A stretch of DNA of 6,548 nt from Alphaproteobacteria bacterium UBA3650 (GTDB taxonomy: Bacteria > Pseudomonadota > Alphaproteobacteria > CAAHEQ01 > UBA3637). The position numbers and the translations under genes were made by a program. Shown here in pieces: positions 1 through 5,945 of this stretch. Location of the stretch: the NCBI GenBank assembly GCA_002373815.1, contig DFKH01000121.1:1-6548 (forward strand), given 5' to 3'. Positions within the stretch are counted from its first letter, which is position 1; each line of letters begins with the position of its first letter. The notes under the pieces were generated by a model, which was given only the letters and a program-made list of their open reading frames with translations, was not told where the DNA came from and made no database searches.

Positions 1-1
1 A

Positions 2-379
2 ACACTACATCAATTGCGCGGACGTGTGGGGCGTGGACAAGAAAAGGCTGTGTGTATATTGTTGCATGGGCGCTTGTCGGACACAGCTCACGAAAGATTG
101 TCGGTTCTGCGTGAATCAGATGATGGCTTTAAAATTGCAGAAGCAGATTTAAAATTGCGTGGGGCAGGTGAAGTGTTGGGCATTCGTCAAAGTGGGGTGC
201 CATTGTTTAAATTGGCAGATATGACAGCACATGCAGATCTTTTAATGTTGGCGAATGAGGAAGCACAAAAGATTTTAAATGAAGATCCAGATTTAAAAAC
301 AAAACGTGGACAAGCATTAAAAAATATGCTATACCTTTTTAAAAAGGATAAAGAAATCCATCTGTTGAAAGCGGGTTAA
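2..379 (+). CDS. recG: ATP-dependent DNA helicase RecG, C-terminal fragment (5' end outside window)
   Basis: This is the last 125 residues of RecG, the superfamily 2 helicase that remodels stalled replication forks and branched recombination intermediates in the cytoplasm. The frame is open to the left edge, so the gene starts outside the window; the TTG at 14 is an internal Leu codon. The fragment opens with helicase motif VI (QLRGRVGRG) holding the arginine finger. It continues into the RecG-specific translocation (TRG) region, with the signature DGFKIAEADLKLRGAGE followed by LGIRQSG and a KLAD segment, then ends in a helical C-terminus of normal length. Full-length RecG is about 690 residues, so roughly the last sixth is present and it looks intact. 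The stop codon directly abuts the ATG of the next gene, suggesting co-transcription. In many alphaproteobacteria recG is followed by an sdhE-like gene and mfd; that order is absent here. The family call is very secure. Confidence 0.96.
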   Translation, partial: TLHQLRGRVGRGQEKAVCILLHGRLSDTAHERLSVLRESDDGFKIAEADLKLRGAGEVLGIRQSGVPLFKLADMTAHADLLMLANEEAQKILNEDPDLKTKRGQALKNMLYLFKKDKEIHLLKAG

Positions 380-826
380 ATGACGGTTAAATTTACATTG
401 CAACCACCAGAAGTGACAAAACGTTTGCGTAAAGAATTTGATCACAAACGCTTGAACAAGATTTTTGTATTATGGTTGTATCGGACGGGAAAACTGAATC
501 CATATAGTCACGAAATTGATTTGATTCGAGCCTCTCGGGGATTGGCGCCCTCTGGCTTTGATGTGCATCACATTGTGCCTTTGTCAGGTGGAGGATTGAA
601 TAAATTTTCCAATATGTGTTTGATTGAACGAAGCTTGCATAAATTCATCAATAAAAAATGTTTTGATCCCGCCTTAAAAGGGATTAAAGTAGGGGAAACA
701 GTAATCATAAATGTGCCAGATTTTCCGCGAGTTGCTTTGCGTCGAGAATATAATGGCCGGGTTGATAAAATAATTCAACAATCTCGGAACGCCAATAAAT
801 GGTATCGTTTTTTAAGAAAAGGATAA
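380..826 (+). CDS. Small HNH endonuclease-like protein
   Basis: A 148-residue protein with a recognisable HNH (beta-beta-alpha-metal) core. Asp61-x-His63-His64-x-x-Pro67-Leu68 is followed by a Gly-Gly loop (70-72), Asn78 in a SNMCLI strand and His87 in LHKFIN. This spacing (HH, about 14 residues to Asn, 9 to His) matches the metal-binding and general-base layout of HNH nucleases, so divalent-metal-dependent DNA cleavage is the expected activity. The N-terminal 50 residues are basic and probably helical, and the C-terminal 50 residues (100-148) are basic with an Arg/Lys-rich end, consistent with nucleic-acid binding. There is no signal peptide and no recognised partner domain. The ATG follows the recG stop with zero gap and lacks a strong Shine-Dalgarno, so translation is probably coupled to recG. 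Role unknown: it could be a repair-related nuclease, a domesticated mobile-element (homing or phage) nuclease or a toxin-type DNase. No inteins, intron ends or immunity gene are seen to favour one of these. Confidence 0.78.
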   Translation: MTVKFTLQPPEVTKRLRKEFDHKRLNKIFVLWLYRTGKLNPYSHEIDLIRASRGLAPSGFDVHHIVPLSGGGLNKFSNMCLIERSLHKFINKKCFDPALKGIKVGETVIINVPDFPRVALRREYNGRVDKIIQQSRNANKWYRFLRKG

Positions 827-830
827 AAAG

Positions 831-1745
831 ATGGTGAAAATAAAATTTTTCTTATTTGTGTTCGCTATGCTGATAGCTTATAACAATCCTGCTGCTGCAT
901 TCGGTGGCGGTAGTGGACACAGTCGTGTACATGAATGGTATAAACATGGAGTGGATAGTATAGGTGTCCATATTGGTGGCAATAAACAAGCAGATGTTCA
1001 ATTTTCTTGTGATGCACCTTGTGAATGGAAAAATTTGGAATGTGTTTGTGAACCTAAACAAGACAGTAGGCCTCAAATGACCATTGACGGATGGACCGGT
1101 GACGAAATTTCAACATGTGATGCAACAGAAAAATTGGGACGGTGTTCCGTTTGTTTAACAATTGAAAATACAGTGGGAGAAAAAGGACGAACAGAATTTT
1201 GCGCGGATTCTAATAGTCTATGTGATGGGGGACAAATATGCGCAGAAGGAATATGTCACACGTTGTTAGGAGAGGGGTGTGCGAAAAATAGTGATTGTAT
1301 AAATGAATTGACTGAAGAAGGCGAGGAGTGTGGCAAGGAAGATTGCTATTGCAATTATGGTAATTCATACAAAAATAATGAATATCCTAAGAAGAGAGGA
1401 CAGTGTGTTCTGAAAGATAAAGATAGATATGAATTTACTTATGAAGGTAAAAAGCGGCTGGCCTTCCTAACTACCAATGATTTATGGAGTAGTAAAAATT
1501 TATGTGAAGCATGGAATATGCGTTTAATGACATGGAATGAATTAAATTGTCCAGTGAATGGCAACAAAGTAACATTGGTTTATACTATGGGTTCACATTT
1601 TCAAAAAGCTTATGAAGCCATCTATGGAGATACTCCTTCAAGCTTTTTTTCTCTTGGAGGGTATACAACAGATTATGCTTTAATTAAAGCAAGTGAGAGT
1701 ATAATGGGGTTGTCTAACGCAACACCTTTTATTATTTGTCGATAA
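831..1745 (+). CDS. Exported cysteine-rich protein of unknown function
   Basis: A 304-residue protein that I do not recognise. Residues 1-23 form a Sec signal peptide: MVKIK, a hydrophobic core of about 13 residues, and an AAA cleavage site before FGGGSG. The mature part has 20 cysteines, an even number, which suggests disulfides in the periplasm or on the surface. Clusters lie at 60-73 (CxxxC, CVC), 96-108 (CSVC), 124-174 (eleven-Cys region with CYC, resembling EGF-like or similar small disulfide modules) and 192. The last 110 residues are different: a tract with CEAWNMRLMTWNELNC (225-240), aromatic and Gly-rich strands (FFSLGGY), ending FIICR. This is reminiscent of C-type-lectin-like or Lcl-C-type domains that end in a conserved Cys-Arg, but that is only a resemblance. 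The start is supported by AAGGA at 819-823, 7 nt upstream. The gene lies 4 bp after the HNH gene, so it probably shares its transcript. No convincing terminator follows. Confidence 0.85.
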   Translation: MVKIKFFLFVFAMLIAYNNPAAAFGGGSGHSRVHEWYKHGVDSIGVHIGGNKQADVQFSCDAPCEWKNLECVCEPKQDSRPQMTIDGWTGDEISTCDATEKLGRCSVCLTIENTVGEKGRTEFCADSNSLCDGGQICAEGICHTLLGEGCAKNSDCINELTEEGEECGKEDCYCNYGNSYKNNEYPKKRGQCVLKDKDRYEFTYEGKKRLAFLTTNDLWSSKNLCEAWNMRLMTWNELNCPVNGNKVTLVYTMGSHFQKAYEAIYGDTPSSFFSLGGYTTDYALIKASESIMGLSNATPFIICR

Positions 1746-1807
1746 TAGAATTCAATATTCTTATAAGCTGATTTTATAAACCTTCGTATCGTTTCTAAGA
1801 ATAAAGC

Positions 1808-1836
1808 TTGCTAAATTGATTTATTTTGCATACAAT
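1808..1836 (+). promoter_or_regulatory. Predicted sigma70 promoter for the kinase-like gene
   Basis: TTGCTA (1808-1813, 4 of 6 to the -35 consensus) and TACAAT (1831-1836, 5 of 6 to the -10 consensus) are separated by exactly 17 bp in an AT-rich intergenic region. Transcription would begin near 1843, giving a leader of about 40 nt before the ATG at 1884. This makes the kinase-like gene a transcription unit separate from the recG-HNH-exported protein group. The call is from motif reading only. Confidence 0.6.
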
Positions 1837-1872
1837 GATATGTCAGTAATTGTGCTGATGTTAGTTTTATGC

Positions 1873-1881
1873 AAAGGAAGG
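1873..1881 (+). promoter_or_regulatory. Ribosome binding site that decides the kinase-like gene start
   Basis: AAAGGAAGG lies just before the ATG at 1884. Its AAGGA (1874-1878) is 5 nt from that ATG. The in-frame ATG at 1869 lies upstream of this sequence and has no purine-rich site of its own (it is preceded by TTAGTTTT), so 1884 is preferred as the start. Confidence 0.7.
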
Positions 1882-1883
1882 CC

Positions 1884-2930
1884 ATGTTTTCAACAAATGC
1901 AAATGTCCCCAAAAATGTGAATTGTATCCGTAAAATCGGTGAAGGCTCGAATCAAGAAGTCTTTTTGTGTTCTGAGAACGACAAGAGTTTCTGTGTTTGC
2001 TTGCCGAAAAAGAAAACCCCAAAACGGAAATGGTTGCGTTTTTCCAGAAAAGTTATGACAATCGGGCACTATTTATCTGACAAAACAAAGGTAAATCTTG
2101 CATCTGGAGATTTAATTTATCGGAGCGGAGAGTGGCAACTGCATGAAAAATATATTGAGGGGCAGCCTTTTCACGCCAAGATGTTTAATGAATTGGGCGC
2201 CTTGCAACAAGCACAAGCAATTGTTGATATTGCTACTTTTTTGTTGGATTTAAATATGTCCAAGGTCACAATTCGCAACGAATTGTTTGGTAAAATTGAA
2301 ACCTCTGTTCCGTGGAAAAAGAAAGTGGAATTGTTGTGCGATAGTCTGTTGCATAAAATGGAATGTTATAAAAAAGCATGGGCATCAAATATATCTAAAT
2401 CTTCTTATTTAAAAGCAAAACATCGGCGGGACATTGAACATTTATTGATGAAACATAAGTTTGCACAGGCCGAGATAGATCGCTATGAATCTATTCTAAA
2501 AGATATTGAACGGAATGCCGATATTTTTAAACAAACCGGTCCCTATTATGCGGATTTACACAGCGATAACCTCCTGTATAATCAGAAAACACATACATGG
2601 GGTATTGTTGATTTGGCAGGCGCCAAATACAACGGCTTGATATATCAAGGTATGGCTCGGCTGCTGCCTATTTTTGGGGATGAAATGGCGAAACAAATAT
2701 GCGACTGTTATAATGCATTGGCATGTCAAAGAAAAAAAGATTTTAGAATAGATTTCGGGGTGCTGAAAGAGTGTGCAATTGTGTTGCAAGCGAAACAGCT
2801 GATCAATCACACAGGCAATGATACAGTCAAAATATTACAAAGAATCCTTAAATCTTATCCCGAACAATTGTATGATGTTGGGGTGAGGTTGAAACCCAAT
2901 ATGGATCAAATTTTGAAAAAATTAGTCTAA
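1884..2930 (+). CDS. Aminoglycoside phosphotransferase/choline kinase-fold protein, substrate unknown
   Basis: A 348-residue cytoplasmic protein with the outline of the APH/choline kinase (protein-kinase-like) fold; such enzymes transfer phosphate from ATP to a small molecule or glycan. Visible elements in order are a glycine-rich nucleotide loop GEGSNQEVF (19-27), a hinge-like segment LHEKYIEGQPF (86-96), and a long, charged helical insert rich in Lys and Glu (about 140-210). The catalytic loop is YADLHSDN, with the presumed base Asp224 and metal ligand Asn229, followed by GIVDLAGA with the second metal-binding Asp243 in place of the DFG Asp. The usual His of the HGD motif is Tyr here. No transmembrane segment or signal peptide is present. 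Start at 1884 chosen for its ribosome binding site; 1869 would add five residues. The gene has its own promoter and converges with the gene ending at 3045. Candidate substrates include sugars, lipid-linked or envelope components, or antibiotics; nothing here separates them, and a resistance role should not be assumed. Confidence 0.75.
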   Translation: MFSTNANVPKNVNCIRKIGEGSNQEVFLCSENDKSFCVCLPKKKTPKRKWLRFSRKVMTIGHYLSDKTKVNLASGDLIYRSGEWQLHEKYIEGQPFHAKMFNELGALQQAQAIVDIATFLLDLNMSKVTIRNELFGKIETSVPWKKKVELLCDSLLHKMECYKKAWASNISKSSYLKAKHRRDIEHLLMKHKFAQAEIDRYESILKDIERNADIFKQTGPYYADLHSDNLLYNQKTHTWGIVDLAGAKYNGLIYQGMARLLPIFGDEMAKQICDCYNALACQRKKDFRIDFGVLKECAIVLQAKQLINHTGNDTVKILQRILKSYPEQLYDVGVRLKPNMDQILKKLV

Positions 2931-2963
2931 GACTTTGTCATCATCTAAAATCATTCTTTGAGT

Positions 2964-2994
2964 ATAAAAAGCGGACACCGATTGGCATCCGCTT
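2964..2994 (-). terminator. Rho-independent terminator of the duplicated Cys-domain gene
   Basis: Read on the minus strand, 2994 to 2969 forms an 11-bp stem (AAGCGGAUGCC with GGUGUCCGCUU) closed by an AAUC tetraloop and running into a T run (2970-2966). Two of the pairs are U-G and G-U. On the plus strand the same positions would be C/A mismatches and there is no T run, so the signal works for the minus strand, 50 bp after the stop at 3045. The convergent kinase-like gene has no evident terminator of its own. Confidence 0.85.
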
Positions 2995-3044
2995 GTTGTA
3001 TGAAAATAGGATTAGAATGCCATTTCAGGCATCCAGAATATCCC

Positions 3045-3914
3045 CTATTTTTTAGGTACAATTTCACCTGATCCTTTTAACAGGTTCAAACTCTTTTTGG
3101 GAACAGCCACCAGATCAGAAGATGAGCTATTTTTACATCCGTCACCGCAGTAACAGTAGTAAACTGTTTCACCCTTAGAACCTTTTTGTGTGCCACAATT
3201 ACCACAATTTTTATGTCTCTTTTTAATCCAATCTATGCTGGTATGTGAGCCTTGCTTTTTGCATGAACCAGAAGATTTTGTTGCCACTTTTTCTGCCTTT
3301 ATAGCAACTGCTACCTCTGTTTTTTGTGCCTCAGCTTTGCTAGCTTTCTGTTCGTTTGGTGTTGGTTTAACCTTAACGCCTATTGTTGGTGTCATCTGTA
3401 CTTGTTTTTGCTTGCCTTTGACACCGATTACTTCATCTTTGGTCGTAATCACTTGTGCTTTCCGTGCCCCGGCTTGGACAGCAATCACTTCATTTTTTGT
3501 CGTCGTTGCTTGCACTTTTTGTACCTTACTAGTACTTTGTTTGGCGGAGGTGACCTCGGCTTGTTCTCTCCGTGCCTCGGCTTGGACAGCAATCACTTCA
3601 TTTTTTGTTGTTGTCGTCTGTGCTTTTTGTGCCTCAGCTTTGCTAGGACTCACACCCTTGCCACTATCACAAGAATCACACATACAATAGTAATGTTTAT
3701 GTTTGCCTTTTACTTTCGCACATTTGCCAGCAGGAATGACCTCTTCCCGACATTGAGTACAGTTTTTATAGTGCCTCTTAATATAGTTAATACTATCATG
3801 GGATCCTTGCTCACATTTTGTAGCGGTTCTTCTTACATTTTCCGTAGCAGCGGCTTCTGCATTGAGAATCAATGTGACCCCCAAAACAGTTGTTATCAAT
3901 AATTTTTTGAACAT
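3045..3914 (-). CDS. Exported protein with two copies of a Cys-rich domain and a repetitive linker
   Basis: A 289-residue protein that I do not recognise. Residues 1-21 are a Sec signal peptide (MFKK, hydrophobic core, AEA cleavage site). Domain 1 (34-82) and domain 2 (218-260) are paralogous: both show C-x3/4-GSH-x-SI-x-(Y/W)IK, then KNC-x2-C, and a YYC-x-C-x2/3-C ending; domain 1 has one extra Cys (65). The shared Cys set could form disulfides or bind metal, and the many His/Lys residues nearby allow either. Between them is a linker of about 130 residues rich in Ala, Lys, Thr, Val and Gln, with three versions of TTK(N/D)EVI(A/G)V (102-110, 138-146, 157-165) and two of SKAEAQK (91-97, 192-198). 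A short tail follows domain 2. AAAGGA (3927-3922) lies 7 nt before the ATG, supporting this start. The gene is monocistronic, with its own promoter and terminator just downstream of rpsA. A surface or periplasmic structural or binding role is a guess. Confidence 0.85.
   Translation of the reverse strand: MFKKLLITTVLGVTLILNAEAAATENVRRTATKCEQGSHDSINYIKRHYKNCTQCREEVIPAGKCAKVKGKHKHYYCMCDSCDSGKGVSPSKAEAQKAQTTTTKNEVIAVQAEARREQAEVTSAKQSTSKVQKVQATTTKNEVIAVQAGARKAQVITTKDEVIGVKGKQKQVQMTPTIGVKVKPTPNEQKASKAEAQKTEVAVAIKAEKVATKSSGSCKKQGSHTSIDWIKKRHKNCGNCGTQKGSKGETVYYCYCGDGCKNSSSSDLVAVPKKSLNLLKGSGEIVPKK
3321..3343. repeat. 23-bp direct repeat, copy 1 (SKAEAQK coding)
   Basis: Identical over 23 bp to 3624-3646. 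The two copies encode the SKAEAQK-type segments that begin and end the linker of the Cys-domain gene. The offset is 303 bp (101 codons), so they are in frame. Confidence 0.88.
3461..3500. repeat. 40-bp direct repeat, copy 1 (linker of the Cys-domain gene)
   Basis: Matches 3569-3608 at 39 of 40 positions, the difference being GCCCC here against GCCTC there. The offset is 108 bp, exactly 36 codons, so the reading frame is kept. It encodes the NEVIAVQA(G/E)AR part of the linker. A more diverged third version lies at about 3424-3460. Confidence 0.9.
3569..3608. repeat. 40-bp direct repeat, copy 2
   Basis: Second copy of the repeat at 3461-3500 with one mismatch. The near identity at the DNA level, synonymous positions included, points to a recent duplication or gene conversion within the linker. 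Confidence 0.9.
3624..3646. repeat. 23-bp direct repeat, copy 2
   Basis: Second identical copy of the repeat at 3321-3343, at the domain 1 end of the linker. Recombination between the two copies would remove most of the linker while keeping both Cys domains in frame. Confidence 0.88.
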
Positions 3915-3972
3915 ATTATTTTCCTTTCATTTAAGTGGATACCAAAGGACCATCCTTCCGTACAAAAATAAG

Positions 3973-4000
3973 ATTAAACAATTATAGGGTGACTTGTCAA
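3973..4000 (-). promoter_or_regulatory. Predicted sigma70 promoter for the duplicated Cys-domain gene
   Basis: On the minus strand a perfect TTGACA (4000-3995) is followed after 16 bp by TTTAAT (3978-3973, 5 of 6 to the -10 consensus). A perfect TATAAT (3986-3981) also lies here but only 8 bp from the TTGACA, and it has no good -35 of its own, so the exact -10 is uncertain. The element sits immediately after the T run of the rpsA terminator, suggesting independent transcription of the downstream gene with a leader of roughly 50 nt. Confidence 0.65.
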
Positions 4001-4003
4001 GCG

Positions 4004-4042
4004 AAAAATAAAAAAAGTGGACACCGATTGATGTCCACTTTT
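4004..4042 (-). terminator. Rho-independent terminator of rpsA
   Basis: Read on the minus strand, the hairpin (4042-4013) has a 12 to 13 bp stem with core AGUGGACAUC pairing with GGUGUCCACU and an AAUC tetraloop. It is followed by a 13-nt T-rich tract (seven T, A, five T; 4016-4004). One internal U-G pair would be a C/A mismatch on the plus strand, so it favours minus-strand RNA. It lies 19 bp after the rpsA stop codon and closely resembles the terminator at 2964-2994. Confidence 0.92.
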
Positions 4043-4060
4043 GGTTGATAAAAAACGAAA

Positions 4061-5767
4061 TTATTCTTCGTCTTTTTTGGCCTTTTTGGCTTTCTTTGCC
4101 AAAGCAGCACCCAAGATGTCGCCCAAAGAAGCACCCGAGCTTGTGGAACCATATTCTTCCAAAGCACGTTTTTCATCTTCGATTTCTCTGGCCTTAATGG
4201 ACAAATTGACCTTGTGAGCTTTGTTGTCCACAGAGGTAATTTTGGCATCCACTTTTTCGCCAATGGCAAAACGTTCTGTCTTTTGTTCGGAACGTTCTTT
4301 GGCCAAGTCTGTGCGTTTGATGTAGCCTTCCACACCATTCACATCAACCTTTAAGCCATTTTCTTCAATGGCGGAAACAACAGCAGTCACCACAGTGCCT
4401 TTTTTCAAGCCTTCCATAGAACCGGCCATTGGATCTTCTGTCAATTGCTTGATGCCCAAAGAAATACGTTCTTTTTCAACATCAATGTCCAAAATCTTGG
4501 CTTTGACAGTCATGCCTTTCTTGTAATCTTTGATGGCTTCTTCACTTGGTTTGTCCCAAGACAAATCAGAACTGTGAATCATACCATCTAAATCTTCTGT
4601 TAAAGACATAAACACACCGAATTCGATGACATTCTTGATTTCGCCTTCAACAATGTCGCCAACTTTGTGATCTTGAGCAAATTTTTCCCATGGGTTTTCT
4701 TGCAATTGCTTCATGCCTAAGGAAATACGACGTTTGGATTCATCAACTTCCAAAACGATCACATTGACCTCTTGACCCAAAGCGACAATTTTGCTTGGAT
4801 GTGTGTTTTTCTTTGTCCAGCTCATTTCAGACACATGAACTAAGCCTTCCACACCATCGCCCAAATCGACGAACGCACCATAATCGGTGATATTGCTGAT
4901 TTTACCAGACAATTTATCGCCAACATGGAATTTAGCATCCACACCAGCCCAAGGATCGGCTTCCATTTGTTTCAAGCCCAAAGAAATACGACCTGTTTCT
5001 TGATTAAACTTAATAATTTGTACTTTGATTGTTTGACCGACGGACAAAACTTCAGATGGATTGTTGATGCGCTTCCAGCTCATGTCTGTCACATGTAATA
5101 AACCATCAACACCACCCAAATCAATGAAAGCACCATAATCGGTCACGTTTTTCACTGTACCATCAACCACTTGACCTTCGGACAAGTTCTTGATGATTTC
5201 AGATGTTTGTTCAGCTCTGGCTTCTTCTAACACAGCACGACGAGATACAACGATATTGCCACGTGCTTTGTCCATTTTCAAAATAGCAAATGGTTGTTCA
5301 ACACCCATGAGTGGGGTCATATCACGAATAGGACGCACATCAATTTGGCTGCCAGGTAAGAAGGCAGTAGCGCCTTTCAAATCAACAGTAAAGCCACCTT
5401 TGACACGGCCAAAAATTGTACCGTTCACGTGTTCGCCCTTTGTCATAGCTTGTTCTAAATCGCCCCAAGCCTCTTCACGACGAGCTTTCTCGCGGGACAA
5501 AACGGCGTTGCCATCACGGTCTTCATAACGTTCAATAAAGACCTCTACAACGTCACCAACTTTAACAGATTGAACGCCAAATTCAGATAAAGGAATGCGC
5601 CCTTCGGACTTCAAACCGACGTCAACGATTACTTCGTCATCATCAATGCGTGTCACTGTTCCGGATACTGTCTTTCCTTGTAAGGATTTGTCAGCACCCA
5701 TATATTCATCTAATAAAGCACCAAAATCTTCTGTGATTTCGGGTGTTTCTTGTTTTTTATTTACCAT
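4061..5767 (-). CDS. rpsA: 30S ribosomal protein S1
   Basis: A 568-residue S1 protein, which binds mRNA upstream of the start codon and helps unfold and load it on the 30S subunit. Six S1 (OB-fold) domains can be placed at about 30-93, 110-176, 197-265, 282-352, 369-439 and 455-525. Domains 3-6 show the recurring G-x-(V/I)..NVTDYGAF(I/V)DLG...GL(V/L)HVS(E/D)MSW...RISLG(L/M)KQ pattern, while domains 1-2, which contact the ribosome, are more diverged as usual. A lysine-rich tail (558-566) ends the protein. Length and domain number are normal for proteobacteria and it looks intact. The start at 5767 (MVNKKQE) is chosen because AAGG lies 6 nt upstream; a TTG at 5797 would add ten residues but has no binding site. 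Unlike the common cmk-rpsA arrangement, rpsA here has its own perfect promoter and terminator, and neither cmk nor ihfB flanks it. Confidence 0.97.
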   Translation of the reverse strand: MVNKKQETPEITEDFGALLDEYMGADKSLQGKTVSGTVTRIDDDEVIVDVGLKSEGRIPLSEFGVQSVKVGDVVEVFIERYEDRDGNAVLSREKARREEAWGDLEQAMTKGEHVNGTIFGRVKGGFTVDLKGATAFLPGSQIDVRPIRDMTPLMGVEQPFAILKMDKARGNIVVSRRAVLEEARAEQTSEIIKNLSEGQVVDGTVKNVTDYGAFIDLGGVDGLLHVTDMSWKRINNPSEVLSVGQTIKVQIIKFNQETGRISLGLKQMEADPWAGVDAKFHVGDKLSGKISNITDYGAFVDLGDGVEGLVHVSEMSWTKKNTHPSKIVALGQEVNVIVLEVDESKRRISLGMKQLQENPWEKFAQDHKVGDIVEGEIKNVIEFGVFMSLTEDLDGMIHSSDLSWDKPSEEAIKDYKKGMTVKAKILDIDVEKERISLGIKQLTEDPMAGSMEGLKKGTVVTAVVSAIEENGLKVDVNGVEGYIKRTDLAKERSEQKTERFAIGEKVDAKITSVDNKAHKVNLSIKAREIEDEKRALEEYGSTSSGASLGDILGAALAKKAKKAKKDEE

Positions 5768-5886
5768 AAAATACCTTAAGTTTTTTTGGTTGGCCAACGA
5801 TTAAAAATCGTGGACTTAGTGTATCCTTCCATACAACAAATGGGCGCGGATACAAAACCCATCAGACTCTTCCACTTTGAAAAAGT
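5768..5886 (-). promoter_or_regulatory. Structured 5' leader of rpsA
   Basis: About 120 nt lie between the expected transcription start (near 5886) and the ATG. On the minus strand an upstream stem pairs UGUAUCC (5854-5848) with GGAUACA (5826-5820) and holds an inner CCAU/AUGG stem (5843-5840 with 5832-5829) with a 7-nt loop. A second hairpin pairs ACGAUU (5811-5806) with AAUCGU (5802-5797). It is followed by an A-rich single-stranded run and the AAGG site (5777-5774). S1 represses its own translation through a folded leader in E. coli; a similar control here is inferred, not shown. I recognise no named leader family. Confidence 0.5.
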
Positions 5887-5892
5887 AAAAGT

Positions 5893-5921
5893 ATTATACC
5901 CGATGGCAACTAAAATGTCAA
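5893..5921 (-). promoter_or_regulatory. rpsA: Perfect-consensus sigma70 promoter of rpsA
   Basis: On the minus strand TTGACA (5921-5916) and TATAAT (5898-5893) are both exact matches to the sigma70 consensus and are spaced by the ideal 17 bp. Transcription should start near 5886. Such strength fits an abundant ribosomal protein and implies that regulation acts mainly in the leader. Confidence 0.92.
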
Positions 5922-5945
5922 GAAGAATTATGCCAGTATATGCAG

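Noticed and set aside
852..1076. Minus-strand open frame inside the exported Cys-rich gene
   Set aside because: It is an antisense shadow with no start signals; the plus frame has a clear signal peptide and Shine-Dalgarno.
1746..1807. Weak AGAAT/ATTCT hairpin after the exported Cys-rich gene as a terminator
   Set aside because: The stem is only five AT-rich pairs and lacks a T run, so it is not reported as a terminator.
3190..3902. Two long plus-strand open frames (3190-3690 and 3324-3902) opposite the Cys-domain gene
   Set aside because: They are antisense shadows of a repetitive, Lys/Ala/Thr-rich linker and have no ribosome binding site. The minus frame has a signal peptide, binding site, promoter and terminator.
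3916..3930. Four-codon micro-ORF (ATG AAA GGA AAA TAA) just before the start of the Cys-domain gene
   Set aside because: It is made of the Shine-Dalgarno region itself and has no binding site of its own, so it is most likely chance.
3997..4338. Minus-strand open frame overlapping the 3' end of rpsA in another frame
   Set aside because: It lies inside the well-supported rpsA coding sequence and continues through its terminator.
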